Below are positions 5,293 through 11,706 of a stretch of DNA of 11,706 nt, one piece after another. The position numbers and the translations under genes are program-made. How positions within the stretch are numbered: position 1 is the first letter of the stretch; every line of letters starts with the position of its first letter. Origin of the DNA: an uncultured Clostridia bacterium (GTDB lineage: Bacteria; Bacillota; Clostridia; Christensenellales; Pumilibacteraceae); the NCBI GenBank assembly GCA_934277845.1, contig CAKQVV010000045.1, positions 1 to 11,706 of the forward strand. The letters run 5' to 3'. The notes under the pieces are model-generated. The model saw nothing but the letters and a program-made list of their open reading frames with translations. It was not told the DNA's origin and ran no database searches.

Positions 5293-6741
5293 ATGCCCGG
5301 CATAGAAATAGTCGGACTTGCCGATACTGCCGTCAAAGAATCGAAAGAACGTGTACGCAGTGCAATCAAAAACAGCGGTTTCAAACTTCCGCCCAAAAAG
5401 ATAACCGTAAATCTTGCGCCTGCTTCGATAAAAAAGGAAGGTTCCATTTATGATCTCGGCATTGCTGTCGGCATGCTTTATGCGACCGAGCAAATCACTT
5501 GTTCCGACGTTGCGGATTATATTTTTATAGGCGAACTTTCTCTCGACGGACGCCTTCGTCATATAAACGGACTTATGCCGCTTTTGATTGCGGCGCAAGC
5601 TAACGGGTTCAAGAAGATAATAGTACCGACGGCTAATGCAAAGGAAGCTGCGTTTATCGACGGCGTAGAAGTATTTGCGTTTGAAACGCTTAACGAAGTA
5701 GTCGACTTTCTAGAAGGCAGAACAATCGTTTCGCCGGTAGAAAAGTGTGAAGTACTTTTCAATATAGGGACGAAGTACAGGGAAGACTTTAAATACGTTC
5801 GCGGACAATACGTCGCAAAACGTGCGCTCGAAATTGCCGCAGCCGGCGGCCATAATGTGCTGATGGTCGGGCCTCCCGGCGCGGGTAAAACCATGCTCGC
5901 GAAGTGTATACCGTCGATTTTGCCGGATTTTACAGTTCAGGAAGCGTTGGAAACGACAAAAATTCACAGTGTTGCCGGCGTGCTGAACGAAAACGACGGA
6001 CTTGTTTTTACCAGACCGTTCCGTTCGCCGCATCACACGGTAAGTCCGATCGCGCTCACCGGAGGCGGCTCGAATGCGCGTCCCGGCGAAATGAGCCTTG
6101 CTCACAACGGCGTATTGTTTCTTGACGAACTTCCCGAATATCCGCGATCCTGCCTTGAAATTTTGCGTCAGCCGTTAGAGGACGGGGTAATCAATATTTC
6201 AAGAGCGGCAAGAACGGTCGAATATCCGGCGCAATTCATGCTTGTTGCGAGCATGAATCCGTGTCCGTGCGGATATTTCGGATCTAAAACGCGCGAGTGT
6301 ACGTGTACTCCGCTGCAAATAACTAAATATTTGTCCAAATTGTCCGGACCGCTTATGGATCGAATCGACCTGCATATTTCCGTTGACAGCGTGACTTACG
6401 ACGATCTTACGGGTGAGTCGCTTGCAGAAAGTTCGGAAAAAATCCGGGATAGAGTGAATGCCGCAAGAAAAATTCAACTCGAACGTTTTGCCGGTACGGA
6501 CGTGCATTGCAACGCGAAAATGACGGCCGTCATGCTTAAAAAGTTTTGCAAAACCGACGAAGCCAGCGAGAAACTTCTTCGTCAGGCTTTCGATAAACTG
6601 AAACTGTCCGCAAGAGCGTACACGCGAATACTTAAAGTCGCGCGTACTATCGCAGACCTTGCGGGTGAAGAAAATATAACGATCAAGCATATCAGCGAAG
6701 CACTCAACTATCGCAGTATGGACAGGGATTATCTCGGCTGA
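5293..6741 (+). CDS. comM: ComM/YifB-family AAA+ ATPase, main open part after the in-frame stop
   Basis: ComM is a hexameric AAA+ ATPase of the magnesium-chelatase-like family that drives branch migration during natural transformation; in non-competent bacteria its role is unclear. The open part has 482 codons from ATG 5293, and about 509 are expected from the original start at 5212. Numbered from 5293, it contains most of the N-terminal ChlI-like domain (1-140), Walker A GPPGAGKT (193-200), HNGVLFLDELPE with Walker B (271-282), the MNPCPCG segment and a CTC pair (324, 326, 336, 338) that may bind metal, LMDRIDLH (354-361), and the C-terminal domain ending LNYRSMDRDYLG. All core motifs are present. 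The ATG at 5293 has no ribosome site, so it would need restart after the TAG at 5266. Its TGA overlaps the dprA ATG. Family assignment is certain; whether it is functional is not. Confidence 0.9.
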   Translation: MPGIEIVGLADTAVKESKERVRSAIKNSGFKLPPKKITVNLAPASIKKEGSIYDLGIAVGMLYATEQITCSDVADYIFIGELSLDGRLRHINGLMPLLIAAQANGFKKIIVPTANAKEAAFIDGVEVFAFETLNEVVDFLEGRTIVSPVEKCEVLFNIGTKYREDFKYVRGQYVAKRALEIAAAGGHNVLMVGPPGAGKTMLAKCIPSILPDFTVQEALETTKIHSVAGVLNENDGLVFTRPFRSPHHTVSPIALTGGGSNARPGEMSLAHNGVLFLDELPEYPRSCLEILRQPLEDGVINISRAARTVEYPAQFMLVASMNPCPCGYFGSKTRECTCTPLQITKYLSKLSGPLMDRIDLHISVDSVTYDDLTGESLAESSEKIRDRVNAARKIQLERFAGTDVHCNAKMTAVMLKKFCKTDEASEKLLRQAFDKLKLSARAYTRILKVARTIADLAGEENITIKHISEALNYRSMDRDYLG

Positions 6742-7838
6742 TGAACAGGGCGTTTGAAAGTAAAATACTTTTCTGGTTGAGTCTGCCGATGATTACGGTA
6801 AAGCGTCAAGCCGAAATAATAAGGCTTTACGGCTCGGCAGAGAAGTTATGGAATGAATTCGGCTCGCATTACGACGATGTTGTGAAGATTTGCGGCGAAC
6901 GTTCCGCCGAAGAACTACGTCGCTATAAAAGCGAAAGTTTTATCGATAAATGTATCGACAAACTTCGCAAAGACGGTATTTCTGTGATCACCGTTCTCAA
7001 TCCGGTTTATCCAGAAAGACTATTTCAACCCGAAGTTTCCGCGCCGTCGGTTTTATATTACAAAGGCGATATTAACTTACTGTCTACCGAGTGTGTTGCG
7101 GTGGTCGGGACTCGTGCGTGTACTTCGTACGGTAAAGAGGCGGCAAAAATCGTTGCAACCGATCTTGCGGAAAACGGCGTGACGGTTGTGAGCGGTATGG
7201 CAACCGGAATAGATTCATACGCGCATGCGGCGACGCTTGACGCCGGCGGAAAGACCATTGCGGTGCTCGGAAGCGGGCTTAACAAGATTTCGCCTGCCGG
7301 GAACGCCAAACTTTACGACAGAATACTCGAAAGCGGCGGTTTGATTATTTCGGAGTACAAACCGAATGCCGATGCGACGAAATATACGTTTCCCGAGCGC
7401 AACCGGATAATAAGCGGACTTTCGCACGGGGTTGTCGTAGTCGAGGCTGCCGAAAAGAGCGGTGCTCTGATTACCGCAAGATACGCCGCGGAACAAAACC
7501 GCGAGGTTTTTGCGGTGCCCGGTAACATTACGTCGTCGCGGTCAAAAGGCTGTCTCGACCTGATTCGCGACGGTGCGACAATTATAAGAAACGGTTTGGA
7601 CGTGCTGGAAAGTTTGAAACTTATGCCGAAAAAATCGAGCGCAAAAACCGAAATAATTGTTGACAAAGACGAGAAAAAGTTATATAGTCTTTTGGAAGAC
7701 GGAGCAAAATCCATTGATGAATTGATCGAAAAGAGCGGATTTTCACCCATGGAACTATCCGAAATTCTTTTGAGAATGGAACTGGCCGGCGTTATCGAAA
7801 AGGAAAGCGCGGCAACTTGCGCGATCAAACGGATTTAA
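6741..7838 (+). CDS. dprA: DNA-processing protein DprA (Smf)
   Basis: DprA binds incoming single-stranded DNA during transformation and loads RecA on it; many non-competent species also keep it. The 365-residue protein has an N-terminal helical region (1-100). Its Rossmann-like core contains VAVVGTR (119-125), SGMATGIDSYAHAATL (151-166), AVLGSGL (174-180), ISEY (203-206), FPERNRIISGLS (217-228), EAAEKSGALITA (235-246) and VPGNITSSRSKGC (259-271). A winged-helix tail follows (about 310-360). The usual D/E..YP motif after GSGL reads NKISP here. The ATG overlaps the comM stop as ATGA with only a weak ribosome site, which suggests translational coupling. If comM translation stops early, coupling to dprA may suffer unless ribosomes restart. 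The sequence is full-length and otherwise intact. Confidence 0.96.
   Translation: MNRAFESKILFWLSLPMITVKRQAEIIRLYGSAEKLWNEFGSHYDDVVKICGERSAEELRRYKSESFIDKCIDKLRKDGISVITVLNPVYPERLFQPEVSAPSVLYYKGDINLLSTECVAVVGTRACTSYGKEAAKIVATDLAENGVTVVSGMATGIDSYAHAATLDAGGKTIAVLGSGLNKISPAGNAKLYDRILESGGLIISEYKPNADATKYTFPERNRIISGLSHGVVVVEAAEKSGALITARYAAEQNREVFAVPGNITSSRSKGCLDLIRDGATIIRNGLDVLESLKLMPKKSSAKTEIIVDKDEKKLYSLLEDGAKSIDELIEKSGFSPMELSEILLRMELAGVIEKESAATCAIKRI
7660..7688 (+). promoter_or_regulatory. Internal promoter in the dprA 3' end, driving topA-trmFO
   Basis: TTGACA (7660-7665), a 17-bp spacer and TATAGT (7683-7688): 11 of 12 consensus bases inside dprA coding sequence. The transcript would start near 7695, about 174 nt before topA. 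It would let topA and trmFO be made independently of the upstream operon. Confidence 0.65.
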
Positions 7839-7868
7839 CGGATTTGCTTGTAAATACGGAGATTTTTA

Positions 7869-10193
7869 GTGAAACTTGTTGTAATCGAAGGTGCAGGAAA
7901 GGTCAAGACCGTAGAAAAGTATTTAGGTAAAGGCTATAAAGTCTTTGCTACCAAAGGTCATATTCGCGATTTGCCGGCACGAACGCTTGCCGTAAACGTA
8001 AAAAAGAATTTTGAACCGAAGTACGAGATTATGCCGGATAAAAAAGAAACGGTGGAGGAACTCAGAAAACTCGCCGCAAAATCCGACGCCATATATCTCG
8101 CAACCGACCCGGACCGCGAAGGCGAAGCCATCTCGTGGCATATTGCGAACGTGCTCGGACTTGACGAAAAAGCACCGGTCAGAGTGGAATTTAACGAAAT
8201 TTCGCAAAAAGCCGTTCAGAAAGGTTTAAGCCATCCGAGAGAAATCAATATCAACCTCGTCGACGCGCAACAGGCTCGTCGTGTGCTCGACAGACTCGTA
8301 GGTTACAAAATTTCCCCGGTACTTTGCAAAAAAATTCAAAGCAATTTGTCCGCAGGCAGAGTTCAGTCGGTAACGCTCAGACTGATCGTCGAAAGAGAAC
8401 GCGAAATCCGTGCGTTCAAGCCGGAAGAATACTGGCCGTTCTGGTCGATCGTAAAGTCCGGCGGCGGAATGAACGTGAAACTCACGCTTGTGACCGTAAA
8501 CAAAAAGAAACTCACGCTGAAATCGAAAGAAGAAGTCGATCAGACCGTAAGTGCGCTCGCAGGTAAAGATTACGTCGTGACGAAAGTCAGGAAAACCGTA
8601 ACGAAATCCCACGCGCCCGCTCCGTTTATTACCAGTTCGATGCAGCAGGACGCGCTCAACAAACTAGGCATGACGCTTCAACAAACATCATCCGCGGCGC
8701 AGGCACTTTACGAAGGCGTGGATATTCCGGGTGAAGGTAAAATCGCGCTTATTACTTATATAAGAACGGATTCTACTCGCGTTTCGCCCGATGCAATTGC
8801 CGCGGCGCGCGAATTTATTTCCGAAAAGTTCGGCAGCGATTATGTGCCCGAAAAGCCGAACTATTATGCGTCGAAAAAATCGGCGCAGGATGCGCACGAA
8901 GCGATCCGCCCGATTACGCTTGCAAGAACGCCCGAAAGTTTGAAGGACGTTTTGAACAAGTATCATTACAAACTGTATAAACTCATTTACGAGCGTTTTA
9001 TGGCGAGTCAGATGAGCGAAGCGAAATATAATTCCGTTTCGGTCGAGGTTACCGCCGGCAATTACGGATTCAAAGTGAACGGCAAGACACCTCTGTTTAA
9101 GGGTTATACCGCCGTTTACAGCACATACGTCGACGAAAGCAAAGAGGATGACGAACAGAATACCAGGCTTCCCGAAATGAACGAAGGCGATATTTTGTCG
9201 CTCGTCGAACACAAGTACGAACAAAAGTTTACCAAGCCGCCTTCACGTTATACCGAAGCGAGCCTTGTAAAACTCATGGAAGAAAAAGGTATCGGCAGAC
9301 CTGCGACCTATGTGCCTACCGTTACTTTGCTCGGAACCAGACACTATATAGAAAAAGACGGTAAATATCTCGTTCCCACCAAGCTCGGCGAAGACGTGAC
9401 CGATATGCTCGTCAAGTATTTTCCGGACGTTATGGATGTTAAGTTCACGGCGAACATGGAAGAAAAACTCGATGATATAGAGTACGGCGGGAAGGTCTGG
9501 CAAAACGTCGTGGCAGATTTTTACGACGGCTTTGAAGACAAAGTTGCGGCGGCAAACGGAGATAGTTTTTCACTGAAAGCCGTCGACGAAGTATCGAATG
9601 TCAGGTGTGAAAAGTGCGGCGCGCTTATGGTGATAAAAAACGGAAAGTTCGGCAAATTCCTTGCTTGCCCGAATTATCCCAGGTGCAAAAATACCAAACC
9701 GATAGAAATGTCGGAAGGCGACGCGGAAAAGCCGCAAGACGGCGGAGACACTTTCTCGTTGCGTCCCGCATCCGGCAGCAGCAATATGCCCGAGGATAAT
9801 CACGTACCCGAAGTTACCGGCGAAGTTTGCGAGAAATGCGGGCGTCCTATGGTGTTGAGAAAAGGCAGGTACGGAAACTTCCTTGCATGCTCGGGTTATC
9901 CCGAGTGCAAAAATATAAGAAACATTACCGCTACCAAATCGGACGAAACCGGAGACTACGGCAAGTGTCCGAAGTGTGGCAGACCGCTGAAAAAGATAGT
10001 AACGCGCAAAGCGACTTTCTACGGTTGCACGGGATACCCCGATTGCGACTTTACGTCATTCGATCCGGTTGCGGACGAAAAGTGTCCGAAATGCGGAGCA
10101 TATACTGTGAAGAAAGAATCGAAAAACGGTAATTTTATCAAATGCTCGAATAAAAACTGCGATTTCAAACGCGAAACAGATAAGAAAGATTAA
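7869..10193 (+). CDS. topA: DNA topoisomerase I (type IA) with four zinc ribbons
   Basis: TopA relaxes negatively supercoiled DNA by single-strand cleavage and passage. The 774-residue protein has an N-terminal TOPRIM domain with E7 and the acidic motif DPDREGEA (80-87). The active-site tyrosine is Y297 in ITYIRTDSTR (295-304). Other family motifs are LSAGRVQSV (160-168), SAQDAHEAIRP (338-348) and EKGIGRPATY (472-481). The tail has four Cys4 ribbons: C580/583/600/606, C654/657/674/680, C700/703/720/726 and C739/742/759/764. The first motif is unusual: it reads EGAGKVKT where most bacterial enzymes have ESPAKAKT, though the Glu and the Lys four residues later are kept. The start is GTG with CGGAG (7857-7861) 7 nt upstream. 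It lies 30 bp after dprA and 11 bp before trmFO, and probably also has a promoter inside dprA. Confidence 0.97.
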   Translation: MKLVVIEGAGKVKTVEKYLGKGYKVFATKGHIRDLPARTLAVNVKKNFEPKYEIMPDKKETVEELRKLAAKSDAIYLATDPDREGEAISWHIANVLGLDEKAPVRVEFNEISQKAVQKGLSHPREININLVDAQQARRVLDRLVGYKISPVLCKKIQSNLSAGRVQSVTLRLIVEREREIRAFKPEEYWPFWSIVKSGGGMNVKLTLVTVNKKKLTLKSKEEVDQTVSALAGKDYVVTKVRKTVTKSHAPAPFITSSMQQDALNKLGMTLQQTSSAAQALYEGVDIPGEGKIALITYIRTDSTRVSPDAIAAAREFISEKFGSDYVPEKPNYYASKKSAQDAHEAIRPITLARTPESLKDVLNKYHYKLYKLIYERFMASQMSEAKYNSVSVEVTAGNYGFKVNGKTPLFKGYTAVYSTYVDESKEDDEQNTRLPEMNEGDILSLVEHKYEQKFTKPPSRYTEASLVKLMEEKGIGRPATYVPTVTLLGTRHYIEKDGKYLVPTKLGEDVTDMLVKYFPDVMDVKFTANMEEKLDDIEYGGKVWQNVVADFYDGFEDKVAAANGDSFSLKAVDEVSNVRCEKCGALMVIKNGKFGKFLACPNYPRCKNTKPIEMSEGDAEKPQDGGDTFSLRPASGSSNMPEDNHVPEVTGEVCEKCGRPMVLRKGRYGNFLACSGYPECKNIRNITATKSDETGDYGKCPKCGRPLKKIVTRKATFYGCTGYPDCDFTSFDPVADEKCPKCGAYTVKKESKNGNFIKCSNKNCDFKRETDKKD

Positions 10194-10204
10194 AGGAACA
10201 CTGC

Positions 10205-11500
10205 GTGGAAGAAAGAAGAATCAACGTAATAGGCGCGGGGCTGGCAGGTTCCGAAGCGGCATTGACTTTATCGAAGGCGGGCAAAAAAGTCCGCCTTTTC
10301 GAGTGTAAGCCGATCATGCGTTCGCCGGCGCATCATTCGAACGACTTCGGCGAACTCGTTTGCAGCAATTCGCTGAAAAGCGATGTGTTGTCTACTGCTT
10401 CCGGACTGCTGAAAGCGGAACTTCGTTACCTCGATTGCGAGCTTCTGAAAATCGCCGATGAAGTAAAAGTGCCGGCGGGAAGCGCGCTCGCCGTAGACAG
10501 GGAAAAGTTTTCGGAAGCTGTGACAAAACGTATTCTCGGCGACAAGAATATCGAGATAGTGCACGAAGTAGTCAAAGATTTTGACGGCAGCGATTTTACG
10601 ATAATAGCAACCGGGCCGCTCACGTTGGGCGCACTCGGAAAGTCGATCGCCGAAAAACTCGGTGACGGATTGCATTTTTACGATGCCGCCGCGCCGGTTG
10701 TTTCCGGTGACAGCATAGATTATGACAGTGCGTTTACAGCCGACAGATACGGTAAAGGCGACGGCGATTACGTCAATTGTCCGATGAACAGAGTGGAATA
10801 CGAGGCGTTTATTTCCGCGCTCGTGACCGCCGAATGCGCAGTTCTTCGCGATTTTGAAAAATCGGAAATATTCGAAGGCTGCATGCCGGTCGAAATCATG
10901 GCAAAACGCGGCGTCGATACGCTTCGTTTCGGTCCGCTGCGCCCGGTCGGTTTCCGCGATAACGAAGGCGTTAGGCCTTATGCGGTGGTGCAACTCAGGA
11001 GAGAAAATACCGCAGGCGAGTCGTTCAATATCGTAGGTTTTCAGACAAACCTCAAATTCAAAGAACAAGAACGAGTATTCAGAATGATTCCGGCATTGAA
11101 AAATGCCGAGTTTTTGCGTTACGGCGTTATGCACCGGAATACGTTCGTCAATGCGCCTAAGACTATAAATCGACATTTTGAGACTCTTAATTATCCAAAC
11201 GTTTATATCGCAGGACAGTTGTCCGGAGTAGAAGGATATGTCGAAAGTATAATGAGCGGACTGGTTGCGGCAAAGTCCGTCATTGCGCGCATAGATGGCA
11301 AACCTTTGCCCGAATTTCCGCGAACGACGATAACAGGCGCGCTTTGTTCTTATCTCGAAACGCCAAATTCTTCGTTTCAGCCGATGAACGCAAACTTCGG
11401 ATTATTGCCGCCACCCGCCGAGAAGATAAAGGACAAAACGGCTAAAAAACTTTTTTACTCGGAAAAAAGCCTAAAAGATTTAAAAAACGTCGATTTTTAA
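10205..11500 (+). CDS. trmFO: Folate/FAD-dependent tRNA (uracil-54) C5-methyltransferase TrmFO
   Basis: TrmFO (formerly Gid) methylates U54 in the T-loop of tRNA using methylenetetrahydrofolate as carbon source and FADH2 as reductant. The 431-residue protein begins with the FAD-binding Rossmann motif VIGAGLAGSEAA (8-19). It has the family signature SPAHHSNDFGELVCSNSLKS (40-59), containing C53, and the second cysteine C226 in EGCMPVE. As I recall, these positions match the functional cysteines of the B. subtilis enzyme. Further signatures are MAKRGVDTLRFGPLRPVG (232-249) and YIAGQLSGVEGYVES (334-348). The start is GTG with AAAGGA (10192-10197) 7 nt upstream, and the gene follows topA by 11 bp, so they are cotranscribed. 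No clear terminator follows; the hslV promoter begins at once. Confidence 0.97.
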   Translation: MEERRINVIGAGLAGSEAALTLSKAGKKVRLFECKPIMRSPAHHSNDFGELVCSNSLKSDVLSTASGLLKAELRYLDCELLKIADEVKVPAGSALAVDREKFSEAVTKRILGDKNIEIVHEVVKDFDGSDFTIIATGPLTLGALGKSIAEKLGDGLHFYDAAAPVVSGDSIDYDSAFTADRYGKGDGDYVNCPMNRVEYEAFISALVTAECAVLRDFEKSEIFEGCMPVEIMAKRGVDTLRFGPLRPVGFRDNEGVRPYAVVQLRRENTAGESFNIVGFQTNLKFKEQERVFRMIPALKNAEFLRYGVMHRNTFVNAPKTINRHFETLNYPNVYIAGQLSGVEGYVESIMSGLVAAKSVIARIDGKPLPEFPRTTITGALCSYLETPNSSFQPMNANFGLLPPPAEKIKDKTAKKLFYSEKSLKDLKNVDF

Positions 11501-11501
11501 T

Positions 11502-11530
11502 TTGATTTATATGCGGCGTTATGCTACAAT
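11502..11530 (+). promoter_or_regulatory. Extended -10 promoter of hslV
   Basis: TTGATT (11502-11507), a 17-bp spacer and TACAAT (11525-11530) preceded by TGC, an extended -10. A second TATAAT (11538-11543) lies 8 bp further on but lacks a good -35. The transcript should start near 11537 with a leader of about 87 nt. Confidence 0.7.
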
Positions 11531-11550
11531 AAGTGCGTATAATCTTTTCA

Positions 11551-11570
11551 GCGCACAGTAGGCGCACAGT
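11551..11570 (+). repeat. Two copies of GCGCACAGT, 11 bp apart, in the hslV leader
   Basis: GCGCACAGT occurs at 11551-11559 and 11562-11570, so the copies are in phase on the helix (11-bp period). GTGCG at 11533-11537 is an inverted match to CGCAC within both copies. The position just after the expected transcript start would suit an operator or an RNA structure. No known heat-shock operator is recognised. Confidence 0.55.
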
Positions 11571-11575
11571 CAACG

Positions 11576-11595
11576 CTCTTTACTCAAATAAAGAG
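11576..11595 (+). other. Leader hairpin before hslV
   Basis: CTCTTTA (11576-11582) pairs perfectly with TAAAGAG (11589-11595) around a 6-nt loop. It is AT-rich and has no T-run after it, so it is unlikely to be a terminator. It lies 18 bp before the ribosome site GGAG (11614-11617). Confidence 0.4.
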
Positions 11596-11623
11596 TCGGA
11601 TATAAAAACTTACGGAGATCGAT

Positions 11624-11706
11624 ATGGATTTTAAAGGAACGACTATAGTCGGAGTTAAACGCGACGGTAAAACCGTTATCGCCGGCGACGGGCAGGTGAC
11701 GGCAGG
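11624..11706 (+). CDS. hslV: HslV (ClpQ), peptidase subunit of HslUV, 5' end only
   Basis: The first 27 codons read MDFKGTTIVGVKRDGKTVIA, then GDGQVTA, which matches the N-terminus of HslV, the proteasome-like threonine peptidase that works with the ATPase HslU. The family's nucleophile is the first Thr of TTIV, here T6, so removal of the five leading residues would be needed to expose it. Conserved AGDGQVT follows at residues 20-26. The start is set by GGAG (11614-11617), 6 nt before ATG. The gene runs off the right edge. In Bacillus the order is trmFO, codV (xerC), clpQ, clpY, codY; here no xerC lies between trmFO and hslV. Confidence 0.9.
   Translation, partial: MDFKGTTIVGVKRDGKTVIAGDGQVTA

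Noticed and set aside
10268..11176. A 302-codon open frame on the - strand inside trmFO
   Set aside because: It is a shadow of trmFO, without promoter or ribosome site.
11478..11500. A terminator at the end of trmFO
   Set aside because: The A-run and T-run around CGTCG could pair only through A-T bases and lie within the coding sequence. The stem is too weak to call.
11531..11600. CIRCE or CtsR operator before hslV
   Set aside because: A single AGTCAA is present, but neither the paired CtsR heptads nor the TTAGCACTC-N9-GAGTGCTAA repeat is found.
1..11706. CRISPR arrays, tRNA, rRNA, transposons, toxin-antitoxin or phage-defence genes
   Set aside because: I found no repeat-spacer pattern, tRNA fold, transposase or terminal inverted repeats, and every long gene belongs to a housekeeping or recognised family apart from the two membrane proteins noted.

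Overview
The window looks like a chromosomal segment of a Firmicute, probably an uncultured or anaerobic Clostridia-type lineage. The main reason is gene order: comM, dprA, topA, trmFO, hslV follow one another on the + strand, which matches the Bacillus/Clostridium dprA-topA-trmFO-(xerC)-hslV-hslU region. Strong AGGAG-type ribosome sites, GTG starts on topA and trmFO, sigma-A promoters with 17-bp spacers and moderate GC agree with this. I see no rRNA, tRNA, CRISPR array, insertion sequence or prophage. Most of the window is housekeeping DNA.

Left part (1-3262). A class II fructose-bisphosphate aldolase gene runs leftward off the edge. An M29 metallo-aminopeptidase gene diverges from it across a 252-bp gap. 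That gap holds promoters for both genes, and two of them appear to overlap at their -35 boxes. Next come gapA, with its own promoter, and a strong hairpin terminator. Thus two glycolytic genes flank a peptidase.

Middle (3263-3672). A small three-helix membrane protein of unknown function lies on the - strand. It converges on gapA and shares its terminator. Its perfect-consensus promoter places the transcript start at the start codon, which suggests a leaderless mRNA. A second promoter points right, into the large operon.

Right part (3673-11500). A polytopic GT-C-like membrane protein is followed by comM, dprA, topA and trmFO, tightly spaced or overlapping. ComM and DprA act on incoming single-stranded DNA during transformation. 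TopA relaxes negative supercoils. TrmFO makes m5U54 in tRNA. A near-consensus promoter inside the 3' end of dprA probably supplies topA-trmFO separately. hslV, the peptidase subunit of HslUV, begins after its own promoter and runs off the right edge.

The most notable observation is an in-frame TAG at codon 19 of comM, downstream of an excellent ribosome site and start codon, while the rest of the gene is intact. I did not find a convincing new multi-gene system. The other points worth checking are regulatory (leaderless gene, overlapping divergent promoters, internal dprA promoter) or sequence variants (TopA motif I, degenerate GT-C motifs).
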